64,000 bases of DNA from NCBI GenBank assembly GCA_000385055.1, contig ARRL01000002.1, forward strand, positions 154,242-218,241. Reading direction: 5' to 3'. The notes beneath the pieces are model-generated. The model did not search any database. It worked only from the letters and a program-made list of their open reading frames with translations, and was not told where the DNA came from. The position numbers and the translations under genes are program-made. Shown piece after piece: positions 33,901 to 43,529 of the stretch (its first letter is position 1; the number at the start of each line of letters is the position of its first letter). The DNA comes from a gamma proteobacterium SCGC AAA168-P09. Its GTDB lineage: Bacteria > Pseudomonadota > Gammaproteobacteria > Magnimaribacterales > D2472.

Positions 33901-33930
33901 AAAAAAAGGCCAGTTAAAAAACTGGCCTTT
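33901..33930 (-). terminator. Terminator of TonB receptor gene 33947
   Basis: Minus strand AAAGGCCAGT / ACTGGCCTTT with loop TTTTTA and a following T7 run, 17 bases after the receptor stop. Confidence 0.88.
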
Positions 33931-33946
33931 AAACTATATCCTTAAC

Positions 33947-36454
33947 TTAGAATTTACGAGCAATTCTAACACCCATATTTCTTGGGCGATTTGTTGTAAT
34001 TCTAGGTATATCATCTTGATCATTATAGTAAAGATTAGCCCTTTCATCAGTAGCATTTCTTATAAAGAACTCTACATCTGTTTCATTGACAGTAAAGCCA
34101 AACGCCATATCTAGAACATGATATTCAGGTTGACCTAATACCTTGGCAGATTCAAATGAATTATAGGTATCAGTAGCACTTTTATAGGCTACTTGAGTAT
34201 AAGAATCCATTCCTTTAAAAGTACCATCTCTTCTAATTCTAATGTTGTACTGTCTTTCAGGTGATAAAGGTAAAGCACTACCTATATCTACAATAGGAAC
34301 AGTCTTTGAAACATCATTAGTTATTTCTGTATCGTTCAATGATATAGCAGCTGCAATTGTCAATCTATCAGTTGGATACCAAAGTAAATCAGCTTCAAAT
34401 CCACTAATGTCAGCATCAGCTGCATTTTCTACAAAAGTTAATATAGAAATATTAGCTGGATCAAACTGTGATACTTGGATATCTGTCCATTCAACATTGT
34501 AATAAGTTGCATTTAACCTTACTGTTCCATCTGCTAAGATAGTTTTAATACCGATTTCAGTATTTAATACTTCATCGGATTCAAAAGTAGTCGTTGGATT
34601 TGCTCTGAAGTTATCTCCAGACCCTTCTCCACAATAACCCTCTGCATCTGAATCAAGTTTTGCACATGAGTTAGTTAGACCACCGCCTCTGTTATAGCCA
34701 CCAGGTCTATAACCTTCTGATTGAGTAAAGTATATTAAGGTATCTTCATCAACTTTATAACTAGCAGTAAATTTAGTAATAGTATCACTCATATTTAATG
34801 GTTGATCTGTATGACCGCCAGAAGAATTATAATCTCTTCCACTATCACCAACAGCAATTCCACCGAACTTTGACTGACCAACATAATCAATATCTAAATC
34901 ATAATTACGAGCACCAACTAAGAAATCAAGTTTTTCTGTTACTGGGAAGGTTATTTCTGCAAAGAAAGCTGTTTGCTCGTCAGTTCTTTTAAGATCATTA
35001 AAGAACCTATATTGAGGATCTCTAGCTCTTCCATTGTTACTATATATACCCGGAACTACTGTATTAGAGACTGTATTACCATCAGCATCATAGGCAACAC
35101 TAGGATGTGCTTCTAAAAAACCATTATATCCATAGTCGTTTTCAGTCTTTAAAACGCTTTCTTCAATAAAGACACCAGCTGTGTATGAAAAAGGTAGTTC
35201 ACTTAGTTCATTAGATGAAACTCTAAACTCATGAGTTGTTCTTTCGTTATCATCTAAAAGATATAGATCAACAACACCGCTACCACAAATTGTAGCATTT
35301 GCTGAACTTGTATAATTACATGTGTAATATGGCATATAAGCACCAGCATTGACATAACCAGAATAGTCTACGGTTTGCTCAGCCTCTCTTTGTAGAACTG
35401 AACCAGTATAAACAACATCTAATTTACCAATTCTACCCTCAAGTGTAAGCGATGTTTGTGAGAAAGTATCCTCAAGTGAGTCAGGAGAAAATCTTTGAAC
35501 TTGAAGATCTCCAACTTCTGGATCATAGTCCCATACACCATCTGCTTCAATAGTTTGATTCATATGTGTAATTAGCATATCCCAATCATCGTTTATATTG
35601 TGAGCTGAAGAAATTCTAAAACCTTCATAAGTAGCTTCATTGAAGTCTTCTTTTACTAAGTTAGTATTATCTGAATCTGTATATTGTGTTCCAGTTGCAG
35701 GATCAACTTTAGGATACCCATCAAAGCTTCCTTTACCTTTTGAATTCCAAGTACCGGAAACATTATCGATATATCCACCACTATTTGAATTATATAATAC
35801 ACCTCTGATTGCCCACGTATCACTTACTGGTACGTTAAGAAAAGCGTCAAATGATGAGCTCATAGAACCTTTTTGCGTGTTAAAGAGTGATGCATTAAAA
35901 CCACCTTCTTGAACTTCAAAATTTGGCTTATTTGTTATTAGTCTAACCGTACCGGCCTGAGAACTTGCACCAAAAAGAGTCCCTTGTGGTCCAGGCAAGA
36001 CTTCTATACGTTCCATATCAGCAACATATACATCTAAATTACGGCCTGGAACTTGAACTGGTTGTTCATCTAAGTATAAAGCAACGTTTGGAGACGATCC
36101 TTGCGCAGCAGATAAAAAGACATTGACTGGATCAACAGCCAAACCCCTAATAAAAATAGTAGATTGACCTGGGCCTCTACCACCGGATGTAACGTTGGGT
36201 AGATATTCGATATATTCATCAAAATTAGAAACATTCATTTCTCTTAAAGTTTCTTCAGTTAGCGCAGTAACAGTTAAGGGTACATCTGAAGCACTTTCAT
36301 CTTTCTTAGTTGCAGAAACAACTACTTCTTCTATCTGTCTATCTTGAGATTCAGCATTTTGTGGAACAATTGCTGCAACGGTACCTAATATGCCAAGAGA
36401 TAAGTGATTCGTAAGTTTATTAAGTTGGTCCTTCGTTTTACTTAAATTAATCAT
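33947..36454 (-). CDS. TonB-dependent receptor
   Basis: 835 residues: N-terminal signal region, TonB-box-like IEEVVVSATKK (about residue 41), plug with FIRGLAVDP, DLDVYVADMERIEVLPGPQGTLFG and GTVRLITNKP, and a barrel ending GVRIARKF (terminal Phe). This is the FecA/Fiu-type plug commonly found in SAR86 and sphingomonad receptors. No neighbouring catabolic or siderophore genes identify the ligand. The 256-base upstream region has a structured G-rich leader. Confidence 0.9.
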   Translation of the reverse strand: MINLSKTKDQLNKLTNHLSLGILGTVAAIVPQNAESQDRQIEEVVVSATKKDESASDVPLTVTALTEETLREMNVSNFDEYIEYLPNVTSGGRGPGQSTIFIRGLAVDPVNVFLSAAQGSSPNVALYLDEQPVQVPGRNLDVYVADMERIEVLPGPQGTLFGASSQAGTVRLITNKPNFEVQEGGFNASLFNTQKGSMSSSFDAFLNVPVSDTWAIRGVLYNSNSGGYIDNVSGTWNSKGKGSFDGYPKVDPATGTQYTDSDNTNLVKEDFNEATYEGFRISSAHNINDDWDMLITHMNQTIEADGVWDYDPEVGDLQVQRFSPDSLEDTFSQTSLTLEGRIGKLDVVYTGSVLQREAEQTVDYSGYVNAGAYMPYYTCNYTSSANATICGSGVVDLYLLDDNERTTHEFRVSSNELSELPFSYTAGVFIEESVLKTENDYGYNGFLEAHPSVAYDADGNTVSNTVVPGIYSNNGRARDPQYRFFNDLKRTDEQTAFFAEITFPVTEKLDFLVGARNYDLDIDYVGQSKFGGIAVGDSGRDYNSSGGHTDQPLNMSDTITKFTASYKVDEDTLIYFTQSEGYRPGGYNRGGGLTNSCAKLDSDAEGYCGEGSGDNFRANPTTTFESDEVLNTEIGIKTILADGTVRLNATYYNVEWTDIQVSQFDPANISILTFVENAADADISGFEADLLWYPTDRLTIAAAISLNDTEITNDVSKTVPIVDIGSALPLSPERQYNIRIRRDGTFKGMDSYTQVAYKSATDTYNSFESAKVLGQPEYHVLDMAFGFTVNETDVEFFIRNATDERANLYYNDQDDIPRITTNRPRNMGVRIARKF

Positions 36455-36500
36455 ATAAATTCCTATTTATAAATAAAATAAATTGCGAATAAACAAAGTT

Positions 36501-36523
36501 CTGGTTTCCCCAGTTTTCCCCCC
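36501..36523 (-). promoter_or_regulatory. G-rich hairpin in TonB receptor leader
   Basis: On the minus strand a G6 run is followed by AAAA and the small hairpin CTGG-GGAAA-CCAG, 47-70 bases before the receptor start. The receptor at 23144 also has GGGGGGAA in its leader. Role unknown; the rest of 36455-36710 shows no gene. Confidence 0.35.
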
Positions 36524-36710
36524 AGAGAAGTTTAGCTTTGTTTATAGACCAGCAATTTCATTAAATCGGTCTACGAACATGATAACAGCTTATTTATAGT
36601 ATGCAAATATTGATTTAAATAAATTTAGGTACTGTTTATATATTTTACATATATAGAAAATTCTGCTCATTTATGTTTCACTAATCAAGAAAATAAATTT
36701 AACACTTAAA

Positions 36711-38192
36711 ATGAAAAAACTAAATAAATCCAGATTTATTATTTCAGCCCTGCTTTTAATGTCTATAACCTTCATAGTTTTTAAAAACCTTGAGGCGTCA
36801 TCAATATTTTTTAGCTCAACACAGTTAGCAATATCAGAATATTTAGGGTGGTTTATTATTCTTACAGCTAATGGTTTTTTATTATTTTCTATCTCTTTAG
36901 TATTTTCTAGATTTAAAGATATCAGGTTGGGCGGTGTTGATGCACAACCTGCATACACATATATCAACTGGATTGCTATGCTGTTTAGTGCTGGTTTAGG
37001 AATTGGTCTTCTCTTTTATGGAGTAGCTGAACCAATTGGTAATTTAAATGATTATCCTGAGATGTTAGAAAATGATATTTCGTATAATGCAGGTAAAGCA
37101 TTGAGCTTAACTAATTTACATTGGGGTCTTCATGGCTGGGCGGTGTATGCATCCTTGGGACTTTGTTTTGCATACGCATCCTATAACAAAAATAAAGCTT
37201 TTAGAGTAAGCTCTCTTTTAGGACGATCTGTAGAAAGCAATAAACCCTTAGCTGCAATGATTGATATTATTGCTATTTTGACAACTGTTATTGGCATTGC
37301 TACATCTTTAGGTCTTGGAGCTTCACAGATAAATAGTGGTTTAGATTTTGTTTTTAATATCAAACTTAATCAATTTATAATAATCACTATTATTACTTTG
37401 TTAGGATTAATCAGCGTATGTCTTGGTCTTGATGCGGGTATTAAAAGACTCTCACAAATCAATATGATTATAGCTGTTCTTCTTGTTTTGACGGTTTTGT
37501 TATTGGGGCCGACTGTTTTTATCTTAAACGCTATGGTTCAGAATTCTGGTGCATATCTTAACCAAATTATTCAATTATCAACATGGACTGAAGCCTATAA
37601 CGATTCTGTATATCAAAATGGCTATACCCTTTTCTATTTTACATGGTGGTTTGCATGGGCACCATTTGTATCACTATTTATTGCAAGAATATCCTATGGA
37701 AGAACTATAAAAGAATTTGTTATTGGTGTTTTATTAGTTCCATCACTGATTGTTTTTATATGGATGGGTATATTTGGTAATTCAGCTATCTATCAAGTTC
37801 TTAATAATATTGGAGATATTTCAGGTGCTGTTAGCGAAAATGCAAGCACAGCTCTTTTTGTTTTATATGATTCTATGTCTTTCTCAACAGCTTTATCTGT
37901 TTCATCATTAATACTAATAGTAACCTTCTTTGTTACCTCTTCTGACTCAGGAGCATTAGTTGCATCAATGCTGTCATCAAAAAAAGGTGCGGAAATTGAT
38001 GGTGATTCACCCCTTCTTTCAAGAATTACATGGGCAATACTTTTAGGAATTGTAGCTGCAGTACTTTTAGCTGCTGGTGGACTAGGAGCTTTACAAACAG
38101 CCGTAGTAATATTTGGTGTACCATTTTCAATTATTACAATATTTGCATGCAGAGAACTCTACAAATCATTAGAGAGAGAATTAGATAACTAG
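36711..38192 (+). CDS. BCCT-family betaine/choline/DMSP carrier
   Basis: 493 residues, 12 TM. Diagnostic segments are MLFSAGLGIGLLFYGVAEP, LHWGLHGWAVYA and FYFTWWFAWAPFVSLFIARISYGRTI, with the Trp box that binds trimethylammonium or dimethylsulfonium groups. Shorter C-terminus than osmoregulated BetP, so no obvious osmosensor tail. Proton- or Na+-driven uptake of betaine, choline, carnitine or DMSP. Stands alone; the DmdA-like gene 6 kb away makes DMSP a candidate substrate. Confidence 0.88.
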   Translation: MKKLNKSRFIISALLLMSITFIVFKNLEASSIFFSSTQLAISEYLGWFIILTANGFLLFSISLVFSRFKDIRLGGVDAQPAYTYINWIAMLFSAGLGIGLLFYGVAEPIGNLNDYPEMLENDISYNAGKALSLTNLHWGLHGWAVYASLGLCFAYASYNKNKAFRVSSLLGRSVESNKPLAAMIDIIAILTTVIGIATSLGLGASQINSGLDFVFNIKLNQFIIITIITLLGLISVCLGLDAGIKRLSQINMIIAVLLVLTVLLLGPTVFILNAMVQNSGAYLNQIIQLSTWTEAYNDSVYQNGYTLFYFTWWFAWAPFVSLFIARISYGRTIKEFVIGVLLVPSLIVFIWMGIFGNSAIYQVLNNIGDISGAVSENASTALFVLYDSMSFSTALSVSSLILIVTFFVTSSDSGALVASMLSSKKGAEIDGDSPLLSRITWAILLGIVAAVLLAAGGLGALQTAVVIFGVPFSIITIFACRELYKSLERELDN

Positions 38193-38341
38193 TTTAGATC
38201 ATCATCTAGCTGATTAAGCTCTTCCTCAGACATTTCATCTTCAAAGATGAGTGAATCTTTCTCATTATTACTTTTAAATCTTTTACTGATAAGTAATGCT
38301 GCAACTATTAAGATTAGAACTAATCCAATTTGATATAACAT
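38189..38341 (-). CDS. Small single-helix protein with acidic tail
   Basis: 50 residues: N-terminal helix YQIGLVLILIVAALLI, a KRFK stop-transfer, then an acidic tail ending EEELNQLDDDLN. Ribosome site AAGGA 7 bases before ATG. Its stop overlaps the stop of the convergent BCCT gene. The layout resembles small assembly or regulatory subunits of membrane complexes, but no family is recognised. Confidence 0.6.
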   Translation of the reverse strand: MLYQIGLVLILIVAALLISKRFKSNNEKDSLIFEDEMSEEELNQLDDDLN

Positions 38342-38403
38342 AATATGTTCCTTTATTTAGTTTTCTAATTTATTCTATCCTCTTTATATTAAGATAACTA
38401 TTT

Positions 38404-38955
38404 ATGGATGCTTTAGATAATATTTTGACCAGAGTTTCTGCTCGATTATTAAAATCCCCTCATCCATCTCAAGCTGAAATGAAACATGTTTACAATGCAG
38501 CTTTGCGTGCTCCTGATCATGCTTGGTTAAGACCAAGCAGCTTTATTGAGGTAGCTGGAAATGGTTTAGATAAACTATCAGAGATATTTTCAGAATTTGG
38601 AGAAACTCTTCCTGATATAACCGATGAAATAAAAGAGAAATATAAAATGGCTCCATATAGAGCTCCAATGATTATTATTTTAGTTAATACCTCCAAAGAA
38701 CATCCAAAAGTACCAATAATAGAACAAAAACTATCAACTGCAGCTAGTGCTCAAAATATACTTTTATCTCTACATGCACTCGGATATTCAGGAATATGGA
38801 GAACAGGCAAATTTGCCTTTAATCCATTTATATCCTCAAAACTAGGCTTGAATGATAACCAAGAAATATTAGGATATCTTTATGTGGGGACGCCTGATGG
38901 AAAAAATAAAAAAATACCTAGTTTAGAAATAGATAATTTTGTTAAAAAGCTTTAA
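38404..38955 (+). CDS. Nitroreductase family protein (YdjA-like)
   Basis: 183 residues. NAALRAPDHAWLRPSSFI is the signature of the small FMN-dependent YdjA subgroup, and QNILLSLHALGYSGIWRTG gives the second FMN contact. Reduces nitro- or quinone-type compounds with NAD(P)H; the natural substrate is unknown. Its end meets the convergent operon at 38956. Confidence 0.87.
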   Translation: MDALDNILTRVSARLLKSPHPSQAEMKHVYNAALRAPDHAWLRPSSFIEVAGNGLDKLSEIFSEFGETLPDITDEIKEKYKMAPYRAPMIIILVNTSKEHPKVPIIEQKLSTAASAQNILLSLHALGYSGIWRTGKFAFNPFISSKLGLNDNQEILGYLYVGTPDGKNKKIPSLEIDNFVKKL

Positions 38956-39327
38956 TTATCTATATTTATATAGAAAAGCTGAAGTAAAGGCTAATATAGC
39001 AAAAATTATTTCTGCTATAAGTGATGAATAAGTAATTGGGGCATCATGTAATTGAGATGCAACAATACTAATTATCGCAATAATTGAGAAAATAATTCCT
39101 GAAGAAAATATCCATTGAAACTGTTTAGTTGCAATTGATAAAAAACAAAAAATTGCTGTACTAGCAAATATAGAAGTAAAGTCTCTTATCTGTGTATTTC
39201 GTCCAGAACCCTCCAATAAAATCATTCCTAAAGAATTTGCTGATTCTTCAGGTAAAAGAATCCATCGAATGGCAATAATAGTAAGAACAAGTCCAAGAAT
39301 TCCAGATAGTATATTTGCTAATTTCAT
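38956..39327 (-). CDS. Unknown four-helix membrane protein
   Basis: 123 residues, four hydrophobic helices. Shares LLExS-x4-IRDFTSxF and the following helices with the C-terminal part of the protein at 27218-28045, so the two are paralogues or share a module. Overlaps the peptidase E gene by 4 bases and is the last gene of a four-gene operon. No family recognised. Confidence 0.65.
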   Translation of the reverse strand: MKLANILSGILGLVLTIIAIRWILLPEESANSLGMILLEGSGRNTQIRDFTSIFASTAIFCFLSIATKQFQWIFSSGIIFSIIAIISIVASQLHDAPITYSSLIAEIIFAILAFTSAFLYKYR

Positions 39328-40022
39328 AAATCTACTCTTATTGTTTCATTAATATCATCGTGTTGAATTGTATCATTGCTTAGTGAAACGTTGTGGCATG
39401 ACGTACTGTTTTTAAAGCTCACATTATATTTAGGCACATCATCTACTAAATGCAATGCTGCATAACCTTCAATTGCATAACAATTTAAAATCTCTTTTGA
39501 TTCTAAAATCTTTTTAACATAAGGTATTCTTTCTGGCTCTTCGTCATAGTGTGGGCAACAAATACCATTAACGAAACCCAAACAATCAATTGTTGCTTGA
39601 TAATCTTTCCAAGAATCAGTAATACCCTTTTCAAACCAACATATAGCTCCAGCACTAACACCACTCATGATAATATTTTTTTTATAAGCCTCTTTTAAAA
39701 TCTCATCTAAACCCCATTCACGCCAAACAGCTAACATGCTTTTTGTATTACCTCCACCAACATAAATAATATCTTGTTCTAATATGTGAGGTTTTAAATC
39801 TATAGTTCGTTTAAAAAAATCAATATGTGATGTTATGCATTCCAAAGAATCAAAAGCTTTGTAAAAATTATCTATATAAGATTGATCATCACCCGTTGCT
39901 GTGGGAATAAAACATATTTTAGGATTAGGTTTTAAAGATTGAGATTTAATGTATTTCTCAATTTTTAGATCTTTAATGATACGTCCAAATCCACCACCAC
40001 CAATTGCTATGATTTGTCTCAT
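39324..40022 (-). CDS. Peptidase S51 (dipeptidase E-like)
   Basis: 232 residues. IIYVGGGNTKSML and SGVSAGAICWF (nucleophile Ser123) are the S51 signatures, and the N-terminal IAIGGGGFG and FIPTATGDD match the fold. Family members split Asp-X dipeptides or cyanophycin-type products, or have a glutamine-amidotransferase-like fold. Overlaps its neighbours on both sides by 4 bases, so it is tightly coupled with the homocysteine methyltransferase gene. Confidence 0.87.
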   Translation of the reverse strand: MRQIIAIGGGGFGRIIKDLKIEKYIKSQSLKPNPKICFIPTATGDDQSYIDNFYKAFDSLECITSHIDFFKRTIDLKPHILEQDIIYVGGGNTKSMLAVWREWGLDEILKEAYKKNIIMSGVSAGAICWFEKGITDSWKDYQATIDCLGFVNGICCPHYDEEPERIPYVKKILESKEILNCYAIEGYAALHLVDDVPKYNVSFKNSTSCHNVSLSNDTIQHDDINETIRVDL

Positions 40023-40912
40023 AAAGTTTCTACTATTTTTTTGATCTCTTTAATATGACTTATTGATGTTCTACAACATCCACCAATTACATAGGCACCC
40101 TTCTCAATCCAGTCTAGTACAAACTTTTTATATTCTTTGTGATTTATTGGCTGATGATTATGATAATGCCATTCTTCAGCATCACTAATAAATCCTTCTA
40201 GCTTGTTTTTTTTATAAATAGAGGAGTTAGCATAAATACCAAAATTCTTTTGTTTAATTAGTTTGTTAATAGCTAGTGTTGCTGTGTCAGCATGGACACA
40301 GTTAACTAACTGACATTCTATATCTAAAGATAAAGCTTTAGTTATTGCATCTTCTAACAACTCGGTGCTTGGAAGTCTATTTAACTTGTTACCTCTAGTA
40401 GTCCAACTAAGCCAAACCCTATCACAATAGTCCTTAGCGGTAGATGCTGAAGCAATTCCCTCATATATAGAGGCCATAGTTTCGCAGATAATAATATCAA
40501 CATCTTGTTTATAAATTTCACCTAAGGAGCTATAGAATTTTTTTAAAGTTTTTTCTTTTGCACTTAAGTCTGGTCTAAAAGTGACATGAATTGGTGGAAA
40601 GCAGCCAGCTATTTTTGTATCAGTGTTAGTTTTAATAATCGCCTCTTTGCATAACTCTAAGGATAGTTTTGCTAAGTCTTTATAATCAGGAGCTGAGGGT
40701 TCACGTTTAAGCAGTTCTGGAGTTGCTTGATAGTTTGAGGTAGTAATAATGTCAGCGCCTGCTTCGATATTATCAATATGTATCTGCTTAATAACTTCTG
40801 GATTATGAATTAAGGAATATGCTGACCAAATTGAGGTCTTATAGCTAGGCAGATATTCTCCACGATTTTCTAGCTCTGTTCCTAGGGCTGAATCTAATAT
40901 TAGAGGCTTCAT
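40019..40912 (-). CDS. Homocysteine S-methyltransferase (MmuM-like)
   Basis: 297 residues, TIM barrel of the Pfam S-methyl_trans family. It starts LILDSALGTELENRG; the zinc Cys residues are in QLVNCVHAD and IGGCCRTS. Uses a methyl donor such as S-methylmethionine, betaine or a dimethylsulfonium compound to make methionine from homocysteine. The donor cannot be read. In an operon after the phage-type nuclease and before peptidase E. Confidence 0.87.
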   Translation of the reverse strand: MKPLILDSALGTELENRGEYLPSYKTSIWSAYSLIHNPEVIKQIHIDNIEAGADIITTSNYQATPELLKREPSAPDYKDLAKLSLELCKEAIIKTNTDTKIAGCFPPIHVTFRPDLSAKEKTLKKFYSSLGEIYKQDVDIIICETMASIYEGIASASTAKDYCDRVWLSWTTRGNKLNRLPSTELLEDAITKALSLDIECQLVNCVHADTATLAINKLIKQKNFGIYANSSIYKKNKLEGFISDAEEWHYHNHQPINHKEYKKFVLDWIEKGAYVIGGCCRTSISHIKEIKKIVETL

Positions 40913-40928
40913 AAATTTTGTAACTAAA

Positions 40929-41618
40929 TTATCTATTATACTTATTGTTAAAGTCGATCAATCTTTTTTTCCACTTGTGAGTCAAAATCTTAAATTCAGT
41001 AGGTCTCACAATAAATTCTTGAAATACTAGATCTCTATCAACCATTAAAATTACAATTTGCTGAATGTCTGTTCCAAACATAACATTATGTGCATTTGCA
41101 TAAGCGCAACCTTGAAGAAAATAATCTTCAATCCATTCTCTTTTTTTGATTTTTTTAGCTGTCTTAAAATCAATTAAAGTTGGTATAGAATTATATTCAC
41201 CTATACAGTCTGCAGTGCCTGCATATAGATTGTCTAAAACAAGCCCTACTTCCAGACCCCAAATCTCAGTAATTTTTTTTAGCCCATCATTAACAAATTT
41301 ATGTGTAATTTTTTTTGCAATTAATTCATTTTCAGTATTTTCAAATATATCCCATAATTCATCTTTCAAATATTTTTCAATCGCATCGTGAACTGAAGAG
41401 CCAATTTCAGTACTTTGTTTAACTATTCTATCTGCCTCTGCCTCACCTACTCTATTTCTCCATTGATCAATTCCATCTTTAGACTTTGATGTTGCTGATA
41501 AGACAGTTGTAACACTTGGTACAGGGGTATTCTTAGAATCTAGATAATGACGTCCAATTTCTAAATCAACTCTTTCAAGAGATGGATAAGTATATTTATT
41601 AAAATTTTTTGTAGTCAT
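40929..41618 (-). CDS. PD-(D/E)XK exonuclease, phage-like
   Basis: 229 residues. PSVTTVLSAT near 35, Glu123, Asp137 in AGTADCIGEY and Asp150-Phe-Lys152 in LIDFKTAKK form a complete PD-(D/E)XK site; QGCAYANAH is the following helix motif. The architecture resembles small exonucleases of T4-like and pelagic phages, and relatives in bacterial chromosomes are generally of phage origin. No other phage genes are near. Probably trims DNA 5' ends; role in the cell unknown. Confidence 0.75.
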   Translation of the reverse strand: MTTKNFNKYTYPSLERVDLEIGRHYLDSKNTPVPSVTTVLSATSKSKDGIDQWRNRVGEAEADRIVKQSTEIGSSVHDAIEKYLKDELWDIFENTENELIAKKITHKFVNDGLKKITEIWGLEVGLVLDNLYAGTADCIGEYNSIPTLIDFKTAKKIKKREWIEDYFLQGCAYANAHNVMFGTDIQQIVILMVDRDLVFQEFIVRPTEFKILTHKWKKRLIDFNNKYNR

Positions 41619-41714
41619 TAAGAATCTTTATGTGTATGAATATTTTGATTTGAAGATATATAGTTTATTATAAATTATTATTAACCTTCCTTTTTATTTA
41701 ATCTAATTACCTTC

Positions 41715-42596
41715 ATGCATATTCAACTCAATAACTATAAAGCAAATATTTATGAAATCTCAAATATAAAAAATTCTCGCGAAACTATTTGTTTTATTCC
41801 AGGAGCTGGAATGGATCATAGAACAGCACAGATGATTGGATTTAATGAGTTAAAAGAAAAATTTAATATACTCGCAATAGATCTTCCGGGTCATGGTTAT
41901 ACAACAGGACCGCAATTGAATAGCATTGAAGATTATTCTGATTTTTGCTGCAAGGTTATTAAATCTCTTAATATAGAAGCACCAATCTTTATTGGTCACA
42001 GTATGGGAGGTTTGGTTGCTTTAGACTTATCAATAAAAATTAAAAATTCAAAAACAATATTAGTAAATACAGCATATCCATTAATGGTGGGTGAAATATT
42101 GTTAAACGATGCGAAAGGAAACTTAGACCAAGCTGCTGAGTTTTTAACCAAGTATGGAGTTTATAAACTTCCTGAAACCGAAATTAAATCATCAGGTTTT
42201 GGTGTGATGGGCTCAGGCTTTTATGGAAGATCAAAGGGAACAATACAATCTCCATATGGAACAAAAAATATTGAAGCAGATCCAGATAGAGAAATAAAAC
42301 TTTACCCTTTGAAGAGATTATTTAATCAATCACAAAAAGAGATACTATCTATAGACTTGAAAGCATGTTCAAAATATAAATTAACTAAAGATGCTATTAA
42401 AAATTTAACACAAATTAAATTTATATATGGCGCTAAAGATAAACTAGCAAGATTTAATAATGAATGTGAGTTATTACTTAATTTCGATATTAATAAAGAT
42501 GTGTCTGTTATGGATGAAACAGGTCATTTTCCATACTTTGAAAATAATAATGAGTTAAATCATTTGCTCTTAAAACTAGTGAATGATTTTAATTAA
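41715..42596 (+). CDS. Alpha/beta hydrolase
   Basis: 293 residues. CFIPGAGMDHR (oxyanion region), IDLPGHGYT, nucleophile elbow FIGHSMGGLVALDL and the late DETGHFPYFE His form a complete fold. No signal peptide, so cytoplasmic. Divergent from the nuclease operon and convergent (4-base overlap) with a second hydrolase. Substrate unknown. Confidence 0.82.
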   Translation: MHIQLNNYKANIYEISNIKNSRETICFIPGAGMDHRTAQMIGFNELKEKFNILAIDLPGHGYTTGPQLNSIEDYSDFCCKVIKSLNIEAPIFIGHSMGGLVALDLSIKIKNSKTILVNTAYPLMVGEILLNDAKGNLDQAAEFLTKYGVYKLPETEIKSSGFGVMGSGFYGRSKGTIQSPYGTKNIEADPDREIKLYPLKRLFNQSQKEILSIDLKACSKYKLTKDAIKNLTQIKFIYGAKDKLARFNNECELLLNFDINKDVSVMDETGHFPYFENNNELNHLLLKLVNDFN

Positions 42597-43492
42597 TTGT
42601 TTTTAAAGAAATTAATTATTTTTAAAAAACTTTCTTCTTTATTTATTTCAGTTAAGACCTCATGCCTAGAATCTTTAATTAAAGCCATGGAAACATTAGT
42701 AAATATTGAATTTAAAAAAAGATATAAATCTCTTACAAGCTTACCATTTCCCCCAACAGGATCTTTATCGCCAGATATTATAAATATTGGAACATTAAAA
42801 GAGATATTTTTGTAATATTTAAGAGAGAAAACTTTTTTAAAACCAGTTATTAAATCTTTCCAAAGACCTATTGTTACAATAAAGCCGCAGTTTATATCAT
42901 CAGTATAATCTTTAACACTTTCGGTATCTGAACTTATCCAATCATTGGGTGATTTGAAGGGTTTAAATAAGTTGTTATATCTTCTCATTGTTAATTTATC
43001 CATTAGTAAACTGTAGTGATGTTTACCTTTAAAAAAATAGATAAAATTAATTAAAATTGATTGGACTAAGATTGAAAAATTGTTTAATTTAGCTGATCCA
43101 CACATCACAAGACCATCAATTTTAATATTCTCTTGCACAGCAGATAAAGCTATCCATGATCCCATACTGTGTCCTAAAAGATAATGATTGAGATTTGGGT
43201 GATCAGTTTGAGCTTTCTGTATAACAGCAATCAAGTCGTCGGTTACGTGTTGCCAACCATTATTTTCTGCAAAAAAACCTTTTGGGTTATCTGTATTTAT
43301 CCAAGAACCATGTCCGCGATGATTAGCGGCATATACATGATATCCCTCTTGATTAAATTTGCTAATTAACCATTTATATCTTCCAACATGTTCAGCCATG
43401 CCGTGACTAATATGAACTACACCATATATATTCTTGTTAGTAGAAAGAGATATATTTAGGTGTCTATTGATATTAGCTAGATTTGTATTCAT
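42593..43492 (-). CDS. Monoacylglycerol lipase-like hydrolase
   Basis: 299 residues. VHISHGMAEHVGRYKWL and AANHRGHG are the monoacylglycerol lipase/lysophospholipase (Hydrolase_4) signature; LLGHSMGSWIAL holds the nucleophile and ISGDKDPVGG the Asp. Acts on monoglycerides or lysophospholipids. Starts 37 bases from the divergent KAS III gene. Confidence 0.85.
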   Translation of the reverse strand: MNTNLANINRHLNISLSTNKNIYGVVHISHGMAEHVGRYKWLISKFNQEGYHVYAANHRGHGSWINTDNPKGFFAENNGWQHVTDDLIAVIQKAQTDHPNLNHYLLGHSMGSWIALSAVQENIKIDGLVMCGSAKLNNFSILVQSILINFIYFFKGKHHYSLLMDKLTMRRYNNLFKPFKSPNDWISSDTESVKDYTDDINCGFIVTIGLWKDLITGFKKVFSLKYYKNISFNVPIFIISGDKDPVGGNGKLVRDLYLFLNSIFTNVSMALIKDSRHEVLTEINKEESFLKIINFFKNN

Positions 43493-43529
43493 AAATTATA
43501 ATAACCTATATAGGGAAAAATGAAATATT

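Noticed and set aside
36671-36967. 98-codon minus-strand frame opposite the BCCT start
   Set aside because: It lies wholly opposite the conserved N-terminus of the carrier, with no homology or ribosome site.
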